64,000 bases of DNA from Ectopseudomonas alcaliphila (lineage in GTDB: Bacteria; Pseudomonadota; Gammaproteobacteria; Pseudomonadales; Pseudomonadaceae), in contig NZ_FNAE01000001.1 of the NCBI RefSeq assembly GCF_900101755.1, positions 372,001 to 436,000 of the forward strand. Direction: 5' to 3'. The notes under the pieces were generated by a model. That model was not told the DNA's origin, did no database searches, and worked only from the letters and a program-made list of their open reading frames with translations. This document shows positions 26,597 through 35,729 of this stretch, piece after piece. The first letter of the stretch is position 1; every line of letters starts with the position of its first letter. The position numbers and the translations under genes were made by a program.

Positions 26597-28369
26597 ATGT
26601 TGCCCAGCCGCGTTCTTCTGGCCACTTTCATCATGGCTGCGCTCAGCCCGCTTGCCGATGCGCAGGAACCGTTGCGTATCCAGAGCCTGCAACGCTGCGG
26701 CGATCTGCTTGCCAGCGAAAGGCAGGACTGGTGCATGCAGGTGCGTGGCCTCGGCGAGAAACTGCCCACACTGCGGCTCGGCGACGACACCCTTCCCGCT
26801 TCGGCAGTCAAACGCAGTGGCGATGGCCTGCGCCTGCAGCTGAACAGCAAAGAACATCGCAGCGCACCGCTGTGGCTGGAAGACGGCTCGCGCGCCAGCA
26901 ACCCGGTGTGGCTGTCGCTGCATCGCAGCCACGTGCTCGCCGCCGGCCCGGATGAAGTGGCGAAGAACATGGATGGCCTGACCACCTATGTCGATCTGGT
27001 CAGTCTGCTGATCGAGGAGAGCCACGAAGGTCTCGACGAGGCCAGGCGTCTGGCGAAGAAATACGACGCCGAGGTGGTCGGCGCCATCCCGCCCCTGAAC
27101 GTCCACCAGTTGCGCCTGCCGGTGCAGAACCTGACCGAGCGCGATGCGCTGGTGCTGCGCATCGGCAATGAAACCAGCGTCGATGCCGTGGTCGTGGAAG
27201 AAAGCGCGCCGGAGCGCGGCGAGGAAAGTGAGGCCGCGCGCAAGCCGGCACACAAACCGGAGAAGAACTCCGAGGAATGGGCGGCCAACCGCTTCATGGA
27301 TGCGGTGAACTATTACCAGCGGCGCATTCCGGCGGGCGATACGCCCATCGAAGCCGGGCCGATCCGCATCGGCGTGATCGAGCGCAACGTCGACTTCGAC
27401 GCCCCCGACTTCGCCGATTACCTCGGTGCCTGCCCCGACGGCCAGCCGCGCACCTGCGTCTATGCGCGTGACGCCGAAGAGCCGGACAACCACGGCAGCA
27501 CCGTGGCCGGCATCCTCGCCGCGCACTGGGACAAGGGCGGCAACACCGGTTTCCTGCGCGGGCTGGACAAGGCCAGCCAGGGCTTCGAGGTGATAGTCGA
27601 GCGAAACTCGGATGCCGGCATCACCGCCAATATCGCCGCGTCGGTCAACCTGGTGGAAGACGGTGTGCGCGTACTCAACTGGAGCTGGGGCATTCACCGC
27701 GTCGGTACGCGCAACGTCGAAGGCGACGAGATCGACTCGCTGGTGCGCTCCGGCATCGCCATGAGCGGCTACGAGGAACTGCTGGAAGAATTCTTCCTGT
27801 GGCTGCGTGAGGAACACCCGGACGTGCTGGTGATCAACTCCGCCGGCAATGGCTCGTCCTACTCAGGCAGGGACGAGTACCGCCTGCCCTCCTCGTTCAT
27901 CACCGAGCAACTGCTGGTGGTCGGCGGGCATCAGCGCAGCAAGAAGGACGAGGTTGAAATCGACGACCCGAGCTACGCGGTCAAACGCAACTCGTCGAAC
28001 GTCGACATGCGCGTCGACATCACCGCCGCCGCCTGTGCTCGCGCCTCCACCCGTGAAGTCGACGCCACCGGCGAGGTGCATTGCGGCACCTCCTACGCCA
28101 CGCCGCTGGTAACTGGCGTGGTCGCCGCCATGCTGTCGATCAATCCGCGCCTGCAACCGGAACAGGTGCGCATGCTGTTGCGCCGCAGCGCCATGACCAT
28201 TGGCGGTGATTACGACTTCGAACCGATGGACGCCGAAGACCTGACCGCGCCGATCCTGCCGTCCGAGCGCAACTACCAAATAAGCGACAAGGACGTGGGC
28301 CGCTCGGCGCGGCTGGACATGCAGAAGGCGCTGGACCTGGCGTTACAGAGCCGGGATCGGGTGCGTTGA
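26597..28369 (+). CDS. Exported S8 subtilase-like peptidase with altered catalytic Asp
   Basis: 590 residues from ATG 26597, with GGAGG upstream; an in-frame ATG at 26552 gives 605. The signal peptide is MLPSRVLLATFIMAALSPLADA. The region to about 240 is a pro-like or unassigned domain. The catalytic segments are IGVIERN (Glu262 where subtilases have Asp), NHGSTVAG (His299), the oxyanion Asn418 in SAGNGSS, and GTSYATPLVTGV (Ser499). Periplasmic or secreted; the nearby T2SS could in principle export it, but that is inference. Confidence 0.88.
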   Translation: MLPSRVLLATFIMAALSPLADAQEPLRIQSLQRCGDLLASERQDWCMQVRGLGEKLPTLRLGDDTLPASAVKRSGDGLRLQLNSKEHRSAPLWLEDGSRASNPVWLSLHRSHVLAAGPDEVAKNMDGLTTYVDLVSLLIEESHEGLDEARRLAKKYDAEVVGAIPPLNVHQLRLPVQNLTERDALVLRIGNETSVDAVVVEESAPERGEESEAARKPAHKPEKNSEEWAANRFMDAVNYYQRRIPAGDTPIEAGPIRIGVIERNVDFDAPDFADYLGACPDGQPRTCVYARDAEEPDNHGSTVAGILAAHWDKGGNTGFLRGLDKASQGFEVIVERNSDAGITANIAASVNLVEDGVRVLNWSWGIHRVGTRNVEGDEIDSLVRSGIAMSGYEELLEEFFLWLREEHPDVLVINSAGNGSSYSGRDEYRLPSSFITEQLLVVGGHQRSKKDEVEIDDPSYAVKRNSSNVDMRVDITAAACARASTREVDATGEVHCGTSYATPLVTGVVAAMLSINPRLQPEQVRMLLRRSAMTIGGDYDFEPMDAEDLTAPILPSERNYQISDKDVGRSARLDMQKALDLALQSRDRVR

Positions 28370-28376
28370 ACCGGGC

Positions 28377-28700
28377 TCAACGCAACAGCGCGGGCACCTT
28401 GCGCTGCAACAGGCTGACCAACTCCGGCTGCATATAGGCGTAGTCATCGGGAATATCCAGGCAGATCACCCGCTTGCCTGCCAGTACCGCCCGGTACTGG
28501 CGCGTCAGCTTGCTGCGCTGGTTCTTCTCCATCACGAAAATCAGGGTCGCCCAGTCGAGCTGTTCTGCCGAAACACGCACCTCGGCGTCAGGGGCAAGCC
28601 CGGCTGAATCGGTCTCGACATCGGGCCAATCGGCGAATACCCGTTCGGCTGTCGGGCTGCGCAAGCGATTGCGACTGCAGATGAATAAAGCGCGGATCAC
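28377..28700 (-). CDS. Short low-molecular-weight phosphatase-like protein (second copy)
   Basis: 107 residues from GTG 28700, which overlaps the stop of the GNAT gene (GTGA). The longer frame upstream is an artefact of that overlap. P-loop CSRNRLRS, then SPTAERVF, and the region CLDIPDDYAYMQPELV matches the product at 13232-13567 nearly residue for residue. It has the same shortened length and lacks the classical DPYYGG loop. Likely phosphatase; the partner is the acetyltransferase it is coupled to. Confidence 0.85.
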   Translation of the reverse strand: MIRALFICSRNRLRSPTAERVFADWPDVETDSAGLAPDAEVRVSAEQLDWATLIFVMEKNQRSKLTRQYRAVLAGKRVICLDIPDDYAYMQPELVSLLQRKVPALLR

Positions 28701-29227
28701 TCGCCGGAAACCCGCTCGTAGAGTTCGACTGGTTCCAGCTTGCCCTGGCACCCGCACTGACTGTGACCCAGGCCCAGATGGCGGAAACCGGCCTTGAACA
28801 GGACACGGCCGGATTGCGGATTGCGCGCCAGGTGGCTGGCGTGCAAACGGCGCAGGCGCAGTTGCTGGAAGGCAAAGTCCACCAGGGCATTGCAGGCTTC
28901 GCTGGCGTAGCCACGGCTCCAATAGGGCACGCCGACCCAGTAGCCCACCTCGGCCTCGCCCCGGCCAATATCCATGAGGGCCATGCTGCCGACCAGCTTG
29001 CCGCTGTCCGACTCGGTGATGATGAAGTTGGCCGCCGCACCGCTGGCCCAATCCTGCGCGCAGCGTTCGATCCACTGCTGCGCCAGCGCGGGCGGATAGG
29101 GATGGGGAATGCTGCGGGTGACATCGGCGATGCGGAAATCACCGGCCAGGCGCTGTATCTCGTCGGCATCCTGCGGCTGCGGCGGGCGCAGCGTCAGGCG
29201 TTCGGTTTCGATGCGATGCTCATCCAT
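28697..29227 (-). CDS. GNAT family N-acetyltransferase (RimJ/RimL-like)
   Basis: 176 residues. Opening RIETERLTLRPPQPQDADEI is typical of RimJ/RimL-type acetyltransferases. The acetyl-CoA loop is in VGYWVGVPYWSRGYASEAC, followed by LHASHLARNPQSGRVLFKAGF. It acetylates amino groups, of ribosomal-protein N-termini or small molecules; the substrate is unknown. It is upstream of and coupled to the short phosphatase-like gene. Confidence 0.9.
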   Translation of the reverse strand: MDEHRIETERLTLRPPQPQDADEIQRLAGDFRIADVTRSIPHPYPPALAQQWIERCAQDWASGAAANFIITESDSGKLVGSMALMDIGRGEAEVGYWVGVPYWSRGYASEACNALVDFAFQQLRLRRLHASHLARNPQSGRVLFKAGFRHLGLGHSQCGCQGKLEPVELYERVSGE

Positions 29228-29291
29228 TTGCGTCTCCTGTCAAACCCGTCGGGTGCGCTGCGCGCACCGGCGCTTCTCCTGAATTGCCCAC

Positions 29292-29861
29292 TCAGACCGG
29301 GGACGGCCCGATGGGATAGAACTCCCCGGCACTCCACACGCCCAACCAGGGCTCTCCGCCTATTTCGCGCTCCACCGCCAGTTCCACCAGTTGGTAGAAC
29401 ACGTTGCGGTGAATCAGCGCCTCGAGGTTACGCCGCACCAGAATGTAGGGCGAGGGTTCGAGTGTCGCAGGATCGATCTCCACCCGAATCGGGTGTTCGA
29501 CGCCGGCCACGACTTCGTCCTCGACATTGGTGGTAAAGCGCAGCACCTGCGCTTCGCCCTCACCTTCCACCTGCAGGGTCACGGCAACGAAGGGCGCATC
29601 CTCGACCTGGATGCCGACCTTCTCCACCGGGGTGATCAGGAAATAGTCCTCGCCGTCACGGCGGATGATGGTGGAAAACAGCCGCACCATGGGTTTGCGG
29701 CCGATGGGCGTACCCTGGTAATACCAGGTGCCATCGCGGGCGATGCGCATGTCGATATCGCCACAGAAATCGGGGTTCCACAGGTGCACGGGGGGCAGGC
29801 CCTTGCCTTCGCCCTTGGGGATCTGCGCCAGCAGGTCGCCGGCCTTGCCTGGATCGCTCAT
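29292..29861 (-). CDS. DUF1285 family protein
   Basis: 189 residues, soluble, no signal peptide. Conserved features include the start of the domain [35 protein letters not shown] and the segment [24 protein letters not shown]. The family is common in pseudomonads and of unknown function. The next gene on the same strand, 93 bases downstream of this ORF's end, encodes a lipoprotein. Confidence 0.88.
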   Translation of the reverse strand: MSDPGKAGDLLAQIPKGEGKGLPPVHLWNPDFCGDIDMRIARDGTWYYQGTPIGRKPMVRLFSTIIRRDGEDYFLITPVEKVGIQVEDAPFVAVTLQVEGEGEAQVLRFTTNVEDEVVAGVEHPIRVEIDPATLEPSPYILVRRNLEALIHRNVFYQLVELAVEREIGGEPWLGVWSAGEFYPIGPSPV

Positions 29862-29911
29862 GCTCTCTCCTCGTCCATTGCTGCGAACCGAAGAGGATAC
29901 ACCGTGGCAGC

Positions 29912-29934
29912 TGTCGCGGCTAAAGCCCCTCCCA
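29912..29934. repeat. Single arm of GTGGGAGGGGCTTTAGCC-type repeat
   Basis: GTCGCGGCTAAAGCCCCTCC plus CAC lies between the DUF1285 and lipoprotein genes. It is one arm only, with a degenerate partner at best. Another single arm of this family lies at 33398-33420. Confidence 0.65.
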
Positions 29935-29953
29935 CGAGGGTAGCCCTCAGCTC

Positions 29954-30556
29954 TCAGCGCCCGACGCCAATCAGGCTGCGCGCGTAATCATGCAGCGGCG
30001 GGCCGATCAGGTCCTGCGGCCGGGCATCGTAGAACGTCAGGAATCCGCCACGGCTGCGAATCCGCGCGGTATCCACCAGGTAGCGGGTGTTGGTTTCGAT
30101 CAGCATCAGCTGAATCGATGCTCGGTCGGTGCCGAGACGATCCAGTGCTTCCTGATCTTCCCACTCCTCCAGGGTGCCGATACGGTCGTCGCTGTAGGCG
30201 AAACGGGCGTACAGCAGGTAGTGCGCGCCAGCAGCACGGGCTTCGGCCATGGCTTCATCCAGGCCTGCCGGCTGACGCGCGCGGCGCACCAGCGGGAAGT
30301 ATTCGACGAAGCCCTTGAAGGCCTCCTCGGCCACCACATTGGGCCGCGGGTAGCCGTGGCCTGGCGGCACGAAGTGGCCCTGGGCGATGTAGATGAAGGA
30401 GTCCTGCTGCAGGCGCCGCGAAGCCATGCGCTCGGTGCGGCCATGGTCGAGAAAACCGGCATCGCGCAGGTGGTACTCGGCGCCACTGGCCAGATCGCTG
30501 ACCTTCATGCAGCCAGCCAGCCCCAGCAGCGCCACCAGTAGAAGCAGGTTACGCAT
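29954..30556 (-). CDS. DUF4823-type lipoprotein
   Basis: 200 residues from ATG 30556, with AGGAGGA upstream; the frame to 30634 lacks a site. The N-terminus [16 protein letters not shown] is a lipoprotein signal with lipobox LAGC, so the mature protein is anchored by Cys16. The rest, including a [18 protein letters not shown] stretch, matches my memory of the DUF4823 family of pseudomonad lipoproteins of unknown function. Residue +2 after Cys is Met, which does not signal inner-membrane retention. Confidence 0.8.
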   Translation of the reverse strand: MRNLLLLVALLGLAGCMKVSDLASGAEYHLRDAGFLDHGRTERMASRRLQQDSFIYIAQGHFVPPGHGYPRPNVVAEEAFKGFVEYFPLVRRARQPAGLDEAMAEARAAGAHYLLYARFAYSDDRIGTLEEWEDQEALDRLGTDRASIQLMLIETNTRYLVDTARIRSRGGFLTFYDARPQDLIGPPLHDYARSLIGVGR

Positions 30557-30872
30557 GAATCCATCCTCCTCATGCCGGTGACGGAAAACCGGCGGATGAG
30601 GCGTAGATGCAGGTTCTGCGCCAGCCTCATTCACGTTGGTGTTACCAACGCCTGATGCCGGCTCATCTGCGCTGGATACTTCAGCGTCTCACCGAGGTCA
30701 GGGCACTGCTCAATGCCATGGTCCCGCGGTGCTCACCCCGCGCGCTGACAGCCGCATTCTGCCGCTGCTCGCTAACCTTCCCTCAACCAATGGCAGCAGA
30801 CTTGCCGCACATCACCGTCCCAGGCCCGCATGGCGATAGACTCTCCCTTTCAAATAGCGCAGGAGCCCTCAG
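30557..30872. other. 316-base gap between divergent lipoprotein gene and arsO
   Basis: No supported gene. A small inverted repeat (CCGGT / ACCGG) lies near 30580. The AGGAGC ribosome site for arsO lies at the right end. Composition is slightly lower in GC than the flanks. No ArsR-type operator could be recognised here. Confidence 0.5.
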
Positions 30873-31949
30873 ATGACCGCTCAATCTGAAGCCATGCACG
30901 ACGTGGTCATCATCGGTGGCGGCCAGGCCGCTCTGGCGACCGCGTACTTCCTGCGTCGCACTGGTTTGTCATTGGTGATGCTCGATGCCGAGGATGGGCC
31001 CGGCGGCGCCTGGCGTCACGGCTGGAATTCCTTGCGACTGTTCTCCCCGGCGACCTGGAGTTCGATTCCCGGCTGGATGATGCCGCCGGTTGAGGATGGC
31101 TACCCCACGCGCGATCACGTCGTCGATTACCTTACGCGCTACGAGGAACGCTACCAGTTTGCGGTGCAGCGCCCCGTGCGGGTCACTTCGGTGGAGCGCC
31201 TGACGGGGGCGCTGCGCGTGCATGCCGGGCAAGGGCATTGGGACGCCAGGGCGGTGGTCAGCGCCACCGGTACCTGGAGCCATCCGCACATCCCTCACTA
31301 TCCTGGCAGCGAGCTCTTTGGCGGCCAACAGTTGCACTCGGCCCACTATGTCGAGGCGCAGCCGTTCGCAGGTAAACGGGTGCTGGTGGTGGGCGCTGGC
31401 AACTCCGGGGCGCAGATCCTGGCAGAGGTTTCCAAAGTGGCCGACGCCACCTGGGTGACGCCCACCGAGCCGCTGTTTCTGCCCGATGATGTCGATGGTC
31501 GCGTGCTGTTCGAACGCGCCACCGAGCGCTGGAAAGCTCAGCAGGAAGGTCGCGTCATCGACCAGCCGGTGGGCGGGCTCGGCGATGTGGTGATGGTGCC
31601 GCCCGTGGTCGAGGCGCGGGAGCGCGGCGTGCTGCACGCGGTACGCCCCTTTCAACGCTTCACCCGCGATGGCGTGGTCTGGCCCGATGGCATGCAGAGC
31701 GAGGTGGATGTGGTGATCTGGTGTACCGGTTTCAAACCGGCGCTGGAACACCTGGCCAGCCTGGGGCTGATCACCGACGAAGGGCGAATCGAGGTCGACG
31801 GTACCCGCGCCGTACAGGAGCCCAGGCTATGGCTGGTGGGCTACGGCGAATGGACCGGCTCGGCCTCGGCCACCCTGATCGGGGTGACCCGCACCGCGCG
31901 CAGTACCGCCGCCGAGATCGAGCAGTTCCTGGGCACAGCGCAGGCCTGA
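30873..31949 (+). CDS. arsO: ArsO-like flavin monooxygenase
   Basis: 358 residues. First dinucleotide-binding motif [19 protein letters not shown] (FAD, about residues 11-29) and second [13 protein letters not shown] (NADPH, about 170). The middle and the [11 protein letters not shown] segment are typical of flavin-containing monooxygenases. Its closest remembered family is ArsO, found in arsenic islands, and its place next to arsJ supports that. The arsenic substrate and reaction are not firmly known. It is convergent with arsJ, 16 bases apart. Confidence 0.85.
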   Translation: MTAQSEAMHDVVIIGGGQAALATAYFLRRTGLSLVMLDAEDGPGGAWRHGWNSLRLFSPATWSSIPGWMMPPVEDGYPTRDHVVDYLTRYEERYQFAVQRPVRVTSVERLTGALRVHAGQGHWDARAVVSATGTWSHPHIPHYPGSELFGGQQLHSAHYVEAQPFAGKRVLVVGAGNSGAQILAEVSKVADATWVTPTEPLFLPDDVDGRVLFERATERWKAQQEGRVIDQPVGGLGDVVMVPPVVEARERGVLHAVRPFQRFTRDGVVWPDGMQSEVDVVIWCTGFKPALEHLASLGLITDEGRIEVDGTRAVQEPRLWLVGYGEWTGSASATLIGVTRTARSTAAEIEQFLGTAQA

Positions 31950-31965
31950 AAGCCTCGACAGGTGT

Positions 31966-33195
31966 TCAGATCTGCCGAGCGGCATCGCGGTGTCTGGGCA
32001 AGGCCATGGAGATCAGCGCGGCGGCCAGCACGAACACGCTGGACACCCACAGGCAGGCCTCCAGCCCATAGGTTTGGAAGACCCAGCCCGAAAGCAGCGT
32101 GCCGATCAGCCGGCCCAGCGCGTTGGACATGTAGTAGAAGCCCACGTCCAGCGATACGCCGTCCTCCTTGGCGTAGCTGACGATCAGGTAGCTGTGCAGC
32201 GAGGAATTCACCGCGAACAGCACGCCGAACAGCATCAGCCCGCCGAGCAAGACCACCTGCGCCGACCAGCCAGTGCCCAGCCCCAACGCGATCAGCGCCG
32301 GCAGACCGGCCAGCAGTGCGGCCCAGACGAAAGCCGCGCGGCCGTCCGGCACACGCCCGCTTTGTTTGCCGGTGATGCGCGGGGCAAGCGATTGCACGAT
32401 GCCGTAGCCGATCACCCAGGCCGCGAGAAAGCCGCCGACCAGCCAGAAGTCCCAGCCGAATACCGAGCTCAGGTACACCGGCAGCGCCACCACGAACCAG
32501 ACGTCGCGCGCACCGAAGAGAAACAGCCGGGCGGCCGAGAGAATGTTGATCGCCCGGCTCTTGGAGAGCATGTCGCGAAACTTCGGCTTGGCCCTGGCCT
32601 TGCCCAGGTCCTTCTTCAGCAACACCAGGCTGGCCAGCCAGATCAGCGCCAGTGCAGCGGCCATCGCCAGCACTGCGCCGGCAAAGCCAAGCACGGCGAG
32701 CAGCGCGCCACCGAGGAAGAAGCCGACGCCCTTGAGCGCATTCTTCGAGCCGGTGAGGATCGCCACCCACTTGTACAGCGTGCCCTGCTGACTGTCCGGC
32801 ACCAGGAGCTTGATCGAGCTCTTGGCGCTCATCTTGTTCAGATCCTTGGCGATACCGGACAGCGCCTGGGCGCCCATGACCCAGGGCACGGTCAACCAGG
32901 CAGTCGGCACGGTGAGCATCAACAGCGCTAGCACCTGCAGGCCGAGGCCGATATTCATGGTGCGGTTGAGCCCCAGCCGCGCCCCCAGATAACCACCCAC
33001 CAGGTTGGTGATCACGCCGAAGATCTCGTAGAACAGAAACAGCGCTGCGATCTGCAGCGGCGTGTAGCCGAGGCTGTGAAAATGCAGCACCACCAACATG
33101 CGCAGAGCGCCATCGGTGAGGGTAAAGGCCCAGTAGTTGCCGGTTACCAAGAGGTACTGGCGGATCTCCGGAGAGAGTCGTGCAAGGGCGTGCAT
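31966..33195 (-). CDS. arsJ: Organoarsenical efflux permease ArsJ (major facilitator)
   Basis: 409 residues, about 12 hydrophobic segments. Opening SPEIRQYLLVTGNYWAFTLTDGALRMLVVLHF and EIFGVITNLVGGYLGARLGLN are characteristic of ArsJ. Known role: export of 1-arseno-3-phosphoglycerate made by the partner GAPDH, which is the next gene upstream. RBS AGGAAA. A palindromic repeat cluster sits between gapdh and arsJ. Confidence 0.92.
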   Translation of the reverse strand: MHALARLSPEIRQYLLVTGNYWAFTLTDGALRMLVVLHFHSLGYTPLQIAALFLFYEIFGVITNLVGGYLGARLGLNRTMNIGLGLQVLALLMLTVPTAWLTVPWVMGAQALSGIAKDLNKMSAKSSIKLLVPDSQQGTLYKWVAILTGSKNALKGVGFFLGGALLAVLGFAGAVLAMAAALALIWLASLVLLKKDLGKARAKPKFRDMLSKSRAINILSAARLFLFGARDVWFVVALPVYLSSVFGWDFWLVGGFLAAWVIGYGIVQSLAPRITGKQSGRVPDGRAAFVWAALLAGLPALIALGLGTGWSAQVVLLGGLMLFGVLFAVNSSLHSYLIVSYAKEDGVSLDVGFYYMSNALGRLIGTLLSGWVFQTYGLEACLWVSSVFVLAAALISMALPRHRDAARQI

Positions 33196-33246
33196 GGCGT
33201 GATTTCCTGATCGGGCGTTATAGCGGCCGGATGGCTGGCCTCAAGC

Positions 33247-33420
33247 GTAGGGTGCGCCGCGCGCACCATGGCGCTCCCTAACGGGCATGCGGGCAAGCCG
33301 ATGATTCGTCCCAGGCAGCAGGAAGGACGCCCCATAAGCCTGTCCTTCCCATGCGGTGCGCTGGCTGGTGCGCACGGCGCACCCTACGAGACTGCAGGTC
33401 GCGGCTAAAGCCCCTCCCAC
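33247..33420. repeat. Palindromic repeats inside the ars operon
   Basis: 33247-33266 reads GTAGGGTGCGCCGCGCGCAC and its inverse GTGCGCACGGCGCACCCTAC ends at 33387, the arms being unusually far apart. At 33398-33420 a single arm GTCGCGGCTAAAGCCCCTCC follows. This 233-base gap between gapdh and arsJ holds nothing else. Confidence 0.85.
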
Positions 33421-33428
33421 AAACCGGG

Positions 33429-34433
33429 TCAGCCGGCCTGGCCGACCATCCGCGCCAGCTCCACCGCACGGTTGGCATAGCCCCATTCGTTGTCGTACCA
33501 GGCATAGATCTTCACCTGGGTACCGGCCACCACCATGGTCGACAGCGCATCGATGATCGAAGAACGCGGATCGGTGCGGTAGTCGATGGACACCAGCGGG
33601 CGCTCCTCGTAGCCAAGGATGTTCTTCAGTGGGCCATCGGCGGCGGCCTTGAGCAGCGCGTTGACTTCCTCAGCCGTGGTAGCGCGCTCCACCTCGAACA
33701 CGCAGTCGGTCAGCGAAGCGTTGGCCAGCGGTACGCGCACGGCATGGCCGTTCAACTTGCCGCGCAGTTCGGGGAAAATCTCGGCAATTGCCGTGGCCGA
33801 ACCGGTCGTAGTCGGGATCAGGCTCATACCCGAGGCGCGGGCGCGACGCAGATCCTTGTGCGGCTGATCGAGGATGCTCTGCGTGTTGGTCAGGTCGTGG
33901 ATGGTAGTAATCGAACCATGACGAATGCCCAGCGCCTCGTGGATCACCTTGACCACCGGTGCCAGGCAATTGGTGGTGCAGGACGCCGCTGTGACGATGC
34001 GGTGCTGCGCCGGGTCGAACAGATGCTGGTTGACGCCCATCACCACGTTCAGCGCGCCCTGCTCCTTGACCGGCGCGCAGACCACCACGCGCCCCACGCC
34101 CTGGTCCAGATAGCCCTGCAGCACGGCGACCGTCTTCATCTTGCCGCTGGCCTCGAGCACCAGGTCGCAGCCACTCCAGTCGGTGTCGCCGATGGCCTTG
34201 TTGGCAGTAACCGCGATGCGCTTGCCGTCGATCACCACGCAGTCGCCGTCGCTGCTTGCCTCATGCTGCCAGCGGCCATGCACCGAGTCGAAGTTGAGCA
34301 GGTGCGCGTGGGTAGCAGCGTCGCCTGCCGGGTCGTTGATCTGCACGAACTCAAGTTCGGGCCAGTTCCAGGCGGCACGCAGAGCCAGACGGCCGATGCG
34401 GCCAAAACCGTTGATGCCTACTTTGATGGTCAT
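33429..34433 (-). CDS. ArsJ-associated glyceraldehyde-3-phosphate dehydrogenase
   Basis: 334 residues from ATG 34433, with AGAGG upstream. The NAD-binding opening is [18 protein letters not shown]; the catalytic Cys is in ASCTTNC (about 150), the His in the following helix, and the C-terminal [15 protein letters not shown] is conserved. In arsenic operons this enzyme makes 1-arseno-3-phosphoglycerate from glyceraldehyde-3-phosphate and arsenate, which ArsJ exports. The core glycolytic paralogue would lie elsewhere. Confidence 0.93.
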   Translation of the reverse strand: MTIKVGINGFGRIGRLALRAAWNWPELEFVQINDPAGDAATHAHLLNFDSVHGRWQHEASSDGDCVVIDGKRIAVTANKAIGDTDWSGCDLVLEASGKMKTVAVLQGYLDQGVGRVVVCAPVKEQGALNVVMGVNQHLFDPAQHRIVTAASCTTNCLAPVVKVIHEALGIRHGSITTIHDLTNTQSILDQPHKDLRRARASGMSLIPTTTGSATAIAEIFPELRGKLNGHAVRVPLANASLTDCVFEVERATTAEEVNALLKAAADGPLKNILGYEERPLVSIDYRTDPRSSIIDALSTMVVAGTQVKIYAWYDNEWGYANRAVELARMVGQAG

Positions 34434-34446
34434 GTCGATGCCTCTG

Positions 34447-34947
34447 TCAGTGGGTCGTGTCGAACTGGTTGATCCAGTTGACGTGGGCGGGATGCTGGAT
34501 GGCCTTGGGCCGCAGCGCCTGCACCAGGGCAATGGCCTCACTACGCGCGATGCCGGCTTCGATGAGGATGCGCGCAGCGATCAGGCCGGTACGCCCGGAG
34601 CCGCCCTTGCAGTGAATGGCCAGCGAGCGGCCTGCACGCAGGTGCTCGACGATCACCTGGCGGGACGCCCGCCAGCCCTCGCCGAAATCCTCCAGCGGCA
34701 CCTGCTCGTCGGCCACCGGCAGGTGATACCAGGCCAGATCCAGGGCCTGGCACTGCTGGGCGATCCGTTCGGCGCCGTTGGCGGAAAGCTCGTTGTAGGG
34801 CATCAGCGTGATCACACCCGCAGCACCGGCCTGCTTGAGCGCCAGCAGCGCATCTTCGAGCGTGGTTTCGCGGGTGCCAGGGCACGGTGTGAAGATCAGC
34901 GTGCCGGCCAGGCCGGGCACCTGTAGCACATCGTATGGATGAGTCAT
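34447..34947 (-). CDS. Dual-specificity (CDKN3-like) phosphatase in ars operon
   Basis: 166 residues. The signature [10 protein letters not shown] contains nucleophile Cys113 and Arg119, matching HCx5R; the general acid is plausibly Asp80 in [13 protein letters not shown]. Fold class is cysteine phosphatase, distinct from LMW-PTP. It is flanked by gapdh and arsH and spaced for one operon (13 and 18 bases). A role in arsenic stress is inferred only from this place; it might act on phospho- or arseno-esters. Confidence 0.87.
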   Translation of the reverse strand: MTHPYDVLQVPGLAGTLIFTPCPGTRETTLEDALLALKQAGAAGVITLMPYNELSANGAERIAQQCQALDLAWYHLPVADEQVPLEDFGEGWRASRQVIVEHLRAGRSLAIHCKGGSGRTGLIAARILIEAGIARSEAIALVQALRPKAIQHPAHVNWINQFDTTH

Positions 34948-34965
34948 GGCGGGCAGTTCCTTCGC

Positions 34966-35679
34966 TCAGATGGCGCGCTGATTGACGCGTTTGGACAGTT
35001 CTTCGGCCGACTCCTTGCGCTCGGAGTAGCGATCGACCAGGTAGTCGGAGCGATCGCGCAACAGCAGGGTGAACTTGACCAGTTCCTCCATCACATCCAC
35101 CAGCCGATCGTAGAACGAGGACGGCTTCATCCGGCCGTCCACGTCGAACTCCATGAAGGCCTTGGGCACCGAGGACTGGTTGGGGATGGTGAACATGCGC
35201 ATCCAACGCCCCAGCACACGCAGTTGGTTGACCACGTTGAACGACTGCGAGCCGCCGCAGACCTGCATCACCGCCAGGGTCTTGCCCTGGGTCGGGCGGA
35301 CAGCGCCCATGGCCAGCGGCACCCAGTCGATCTGCGCCTTGAACACGGCGGTCATCGCGCCGTGGCGCTCCGGAGAGCACCACACCTGGCCTTCCGACCA
35401 CTGCATCAGCTCGCGCAGCTCCTGCACCTTGGGATGGCTCTCCGGCGCATCGTCCGGCAACGGCAGGCCGCGCGGGTCGAAGATGCGCGTCTCGGCGCCG
35501 AAGTGCTGCAGCAGGCGCGCGGCCTCCTCGGTCAGCAGGCGGCTGAAGGACTTCTCGCGGGTGGAGCCGTACAGCAGCAGGATGCGCGGCGCGTGGGTCG
35601 AGGCCGAGTCGATGGTGAGCTTGTCCGCAGTCGGCAGATCGAGCAGTTGCAGCTCGGCGTTGGGTAGGTCGTCTTGCAC
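34966..35679 (-). CDS. arsH: ArsH NADPH-dependent flavin reductase
   Basis: 237 residues from GTG 35679, with GGAGCG upstream. The flavodoxin-like FMN-binding loop is [18 protein letters not shown] (about 37-54). The segment [20 protein letters not shown] and the [21 protein letters not shown] stretch are ArsH hallmarks. Known role: oxidation of trivalent organoarsenicals and quinone reduction. It lies directly after the arsC-arsR gene on the same strand. Confidence 0.95.
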   Translation of the reverse strand: MQDDLPNAELQLLDLPTADKLTIDSASTHAPRILLLYGSTREKSFSRLLTEEAARLLQHFGAETRIFDPRGLPLPDDAPESHPKVQELRELMQWSEGQVWCSPERHGAMTAVFKAQIDWVPLAMGAVRPTQGKTLAVMQVCGGSQSFNVVNQLRVLGRWMRMFTIPNQSSVPKAFMEFDVDGRMKPSSFYDRLVDVMEELVKFTLLLRDRSDYLVDRYSERKESAEELSKRVNQRAI

Positions 35680-35729
35680 GGTGTCGCTCCAAAAATGGGT
35701 CAGAACAGGATCTTCACGAGGCTCGCCTC

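Noticed and set aside
25904..27817. A 637-codon minus-strand frame over the acyltransferase and subtilase genes
   Set aside because: It spans parts of two well-supported genes in shadow frames.
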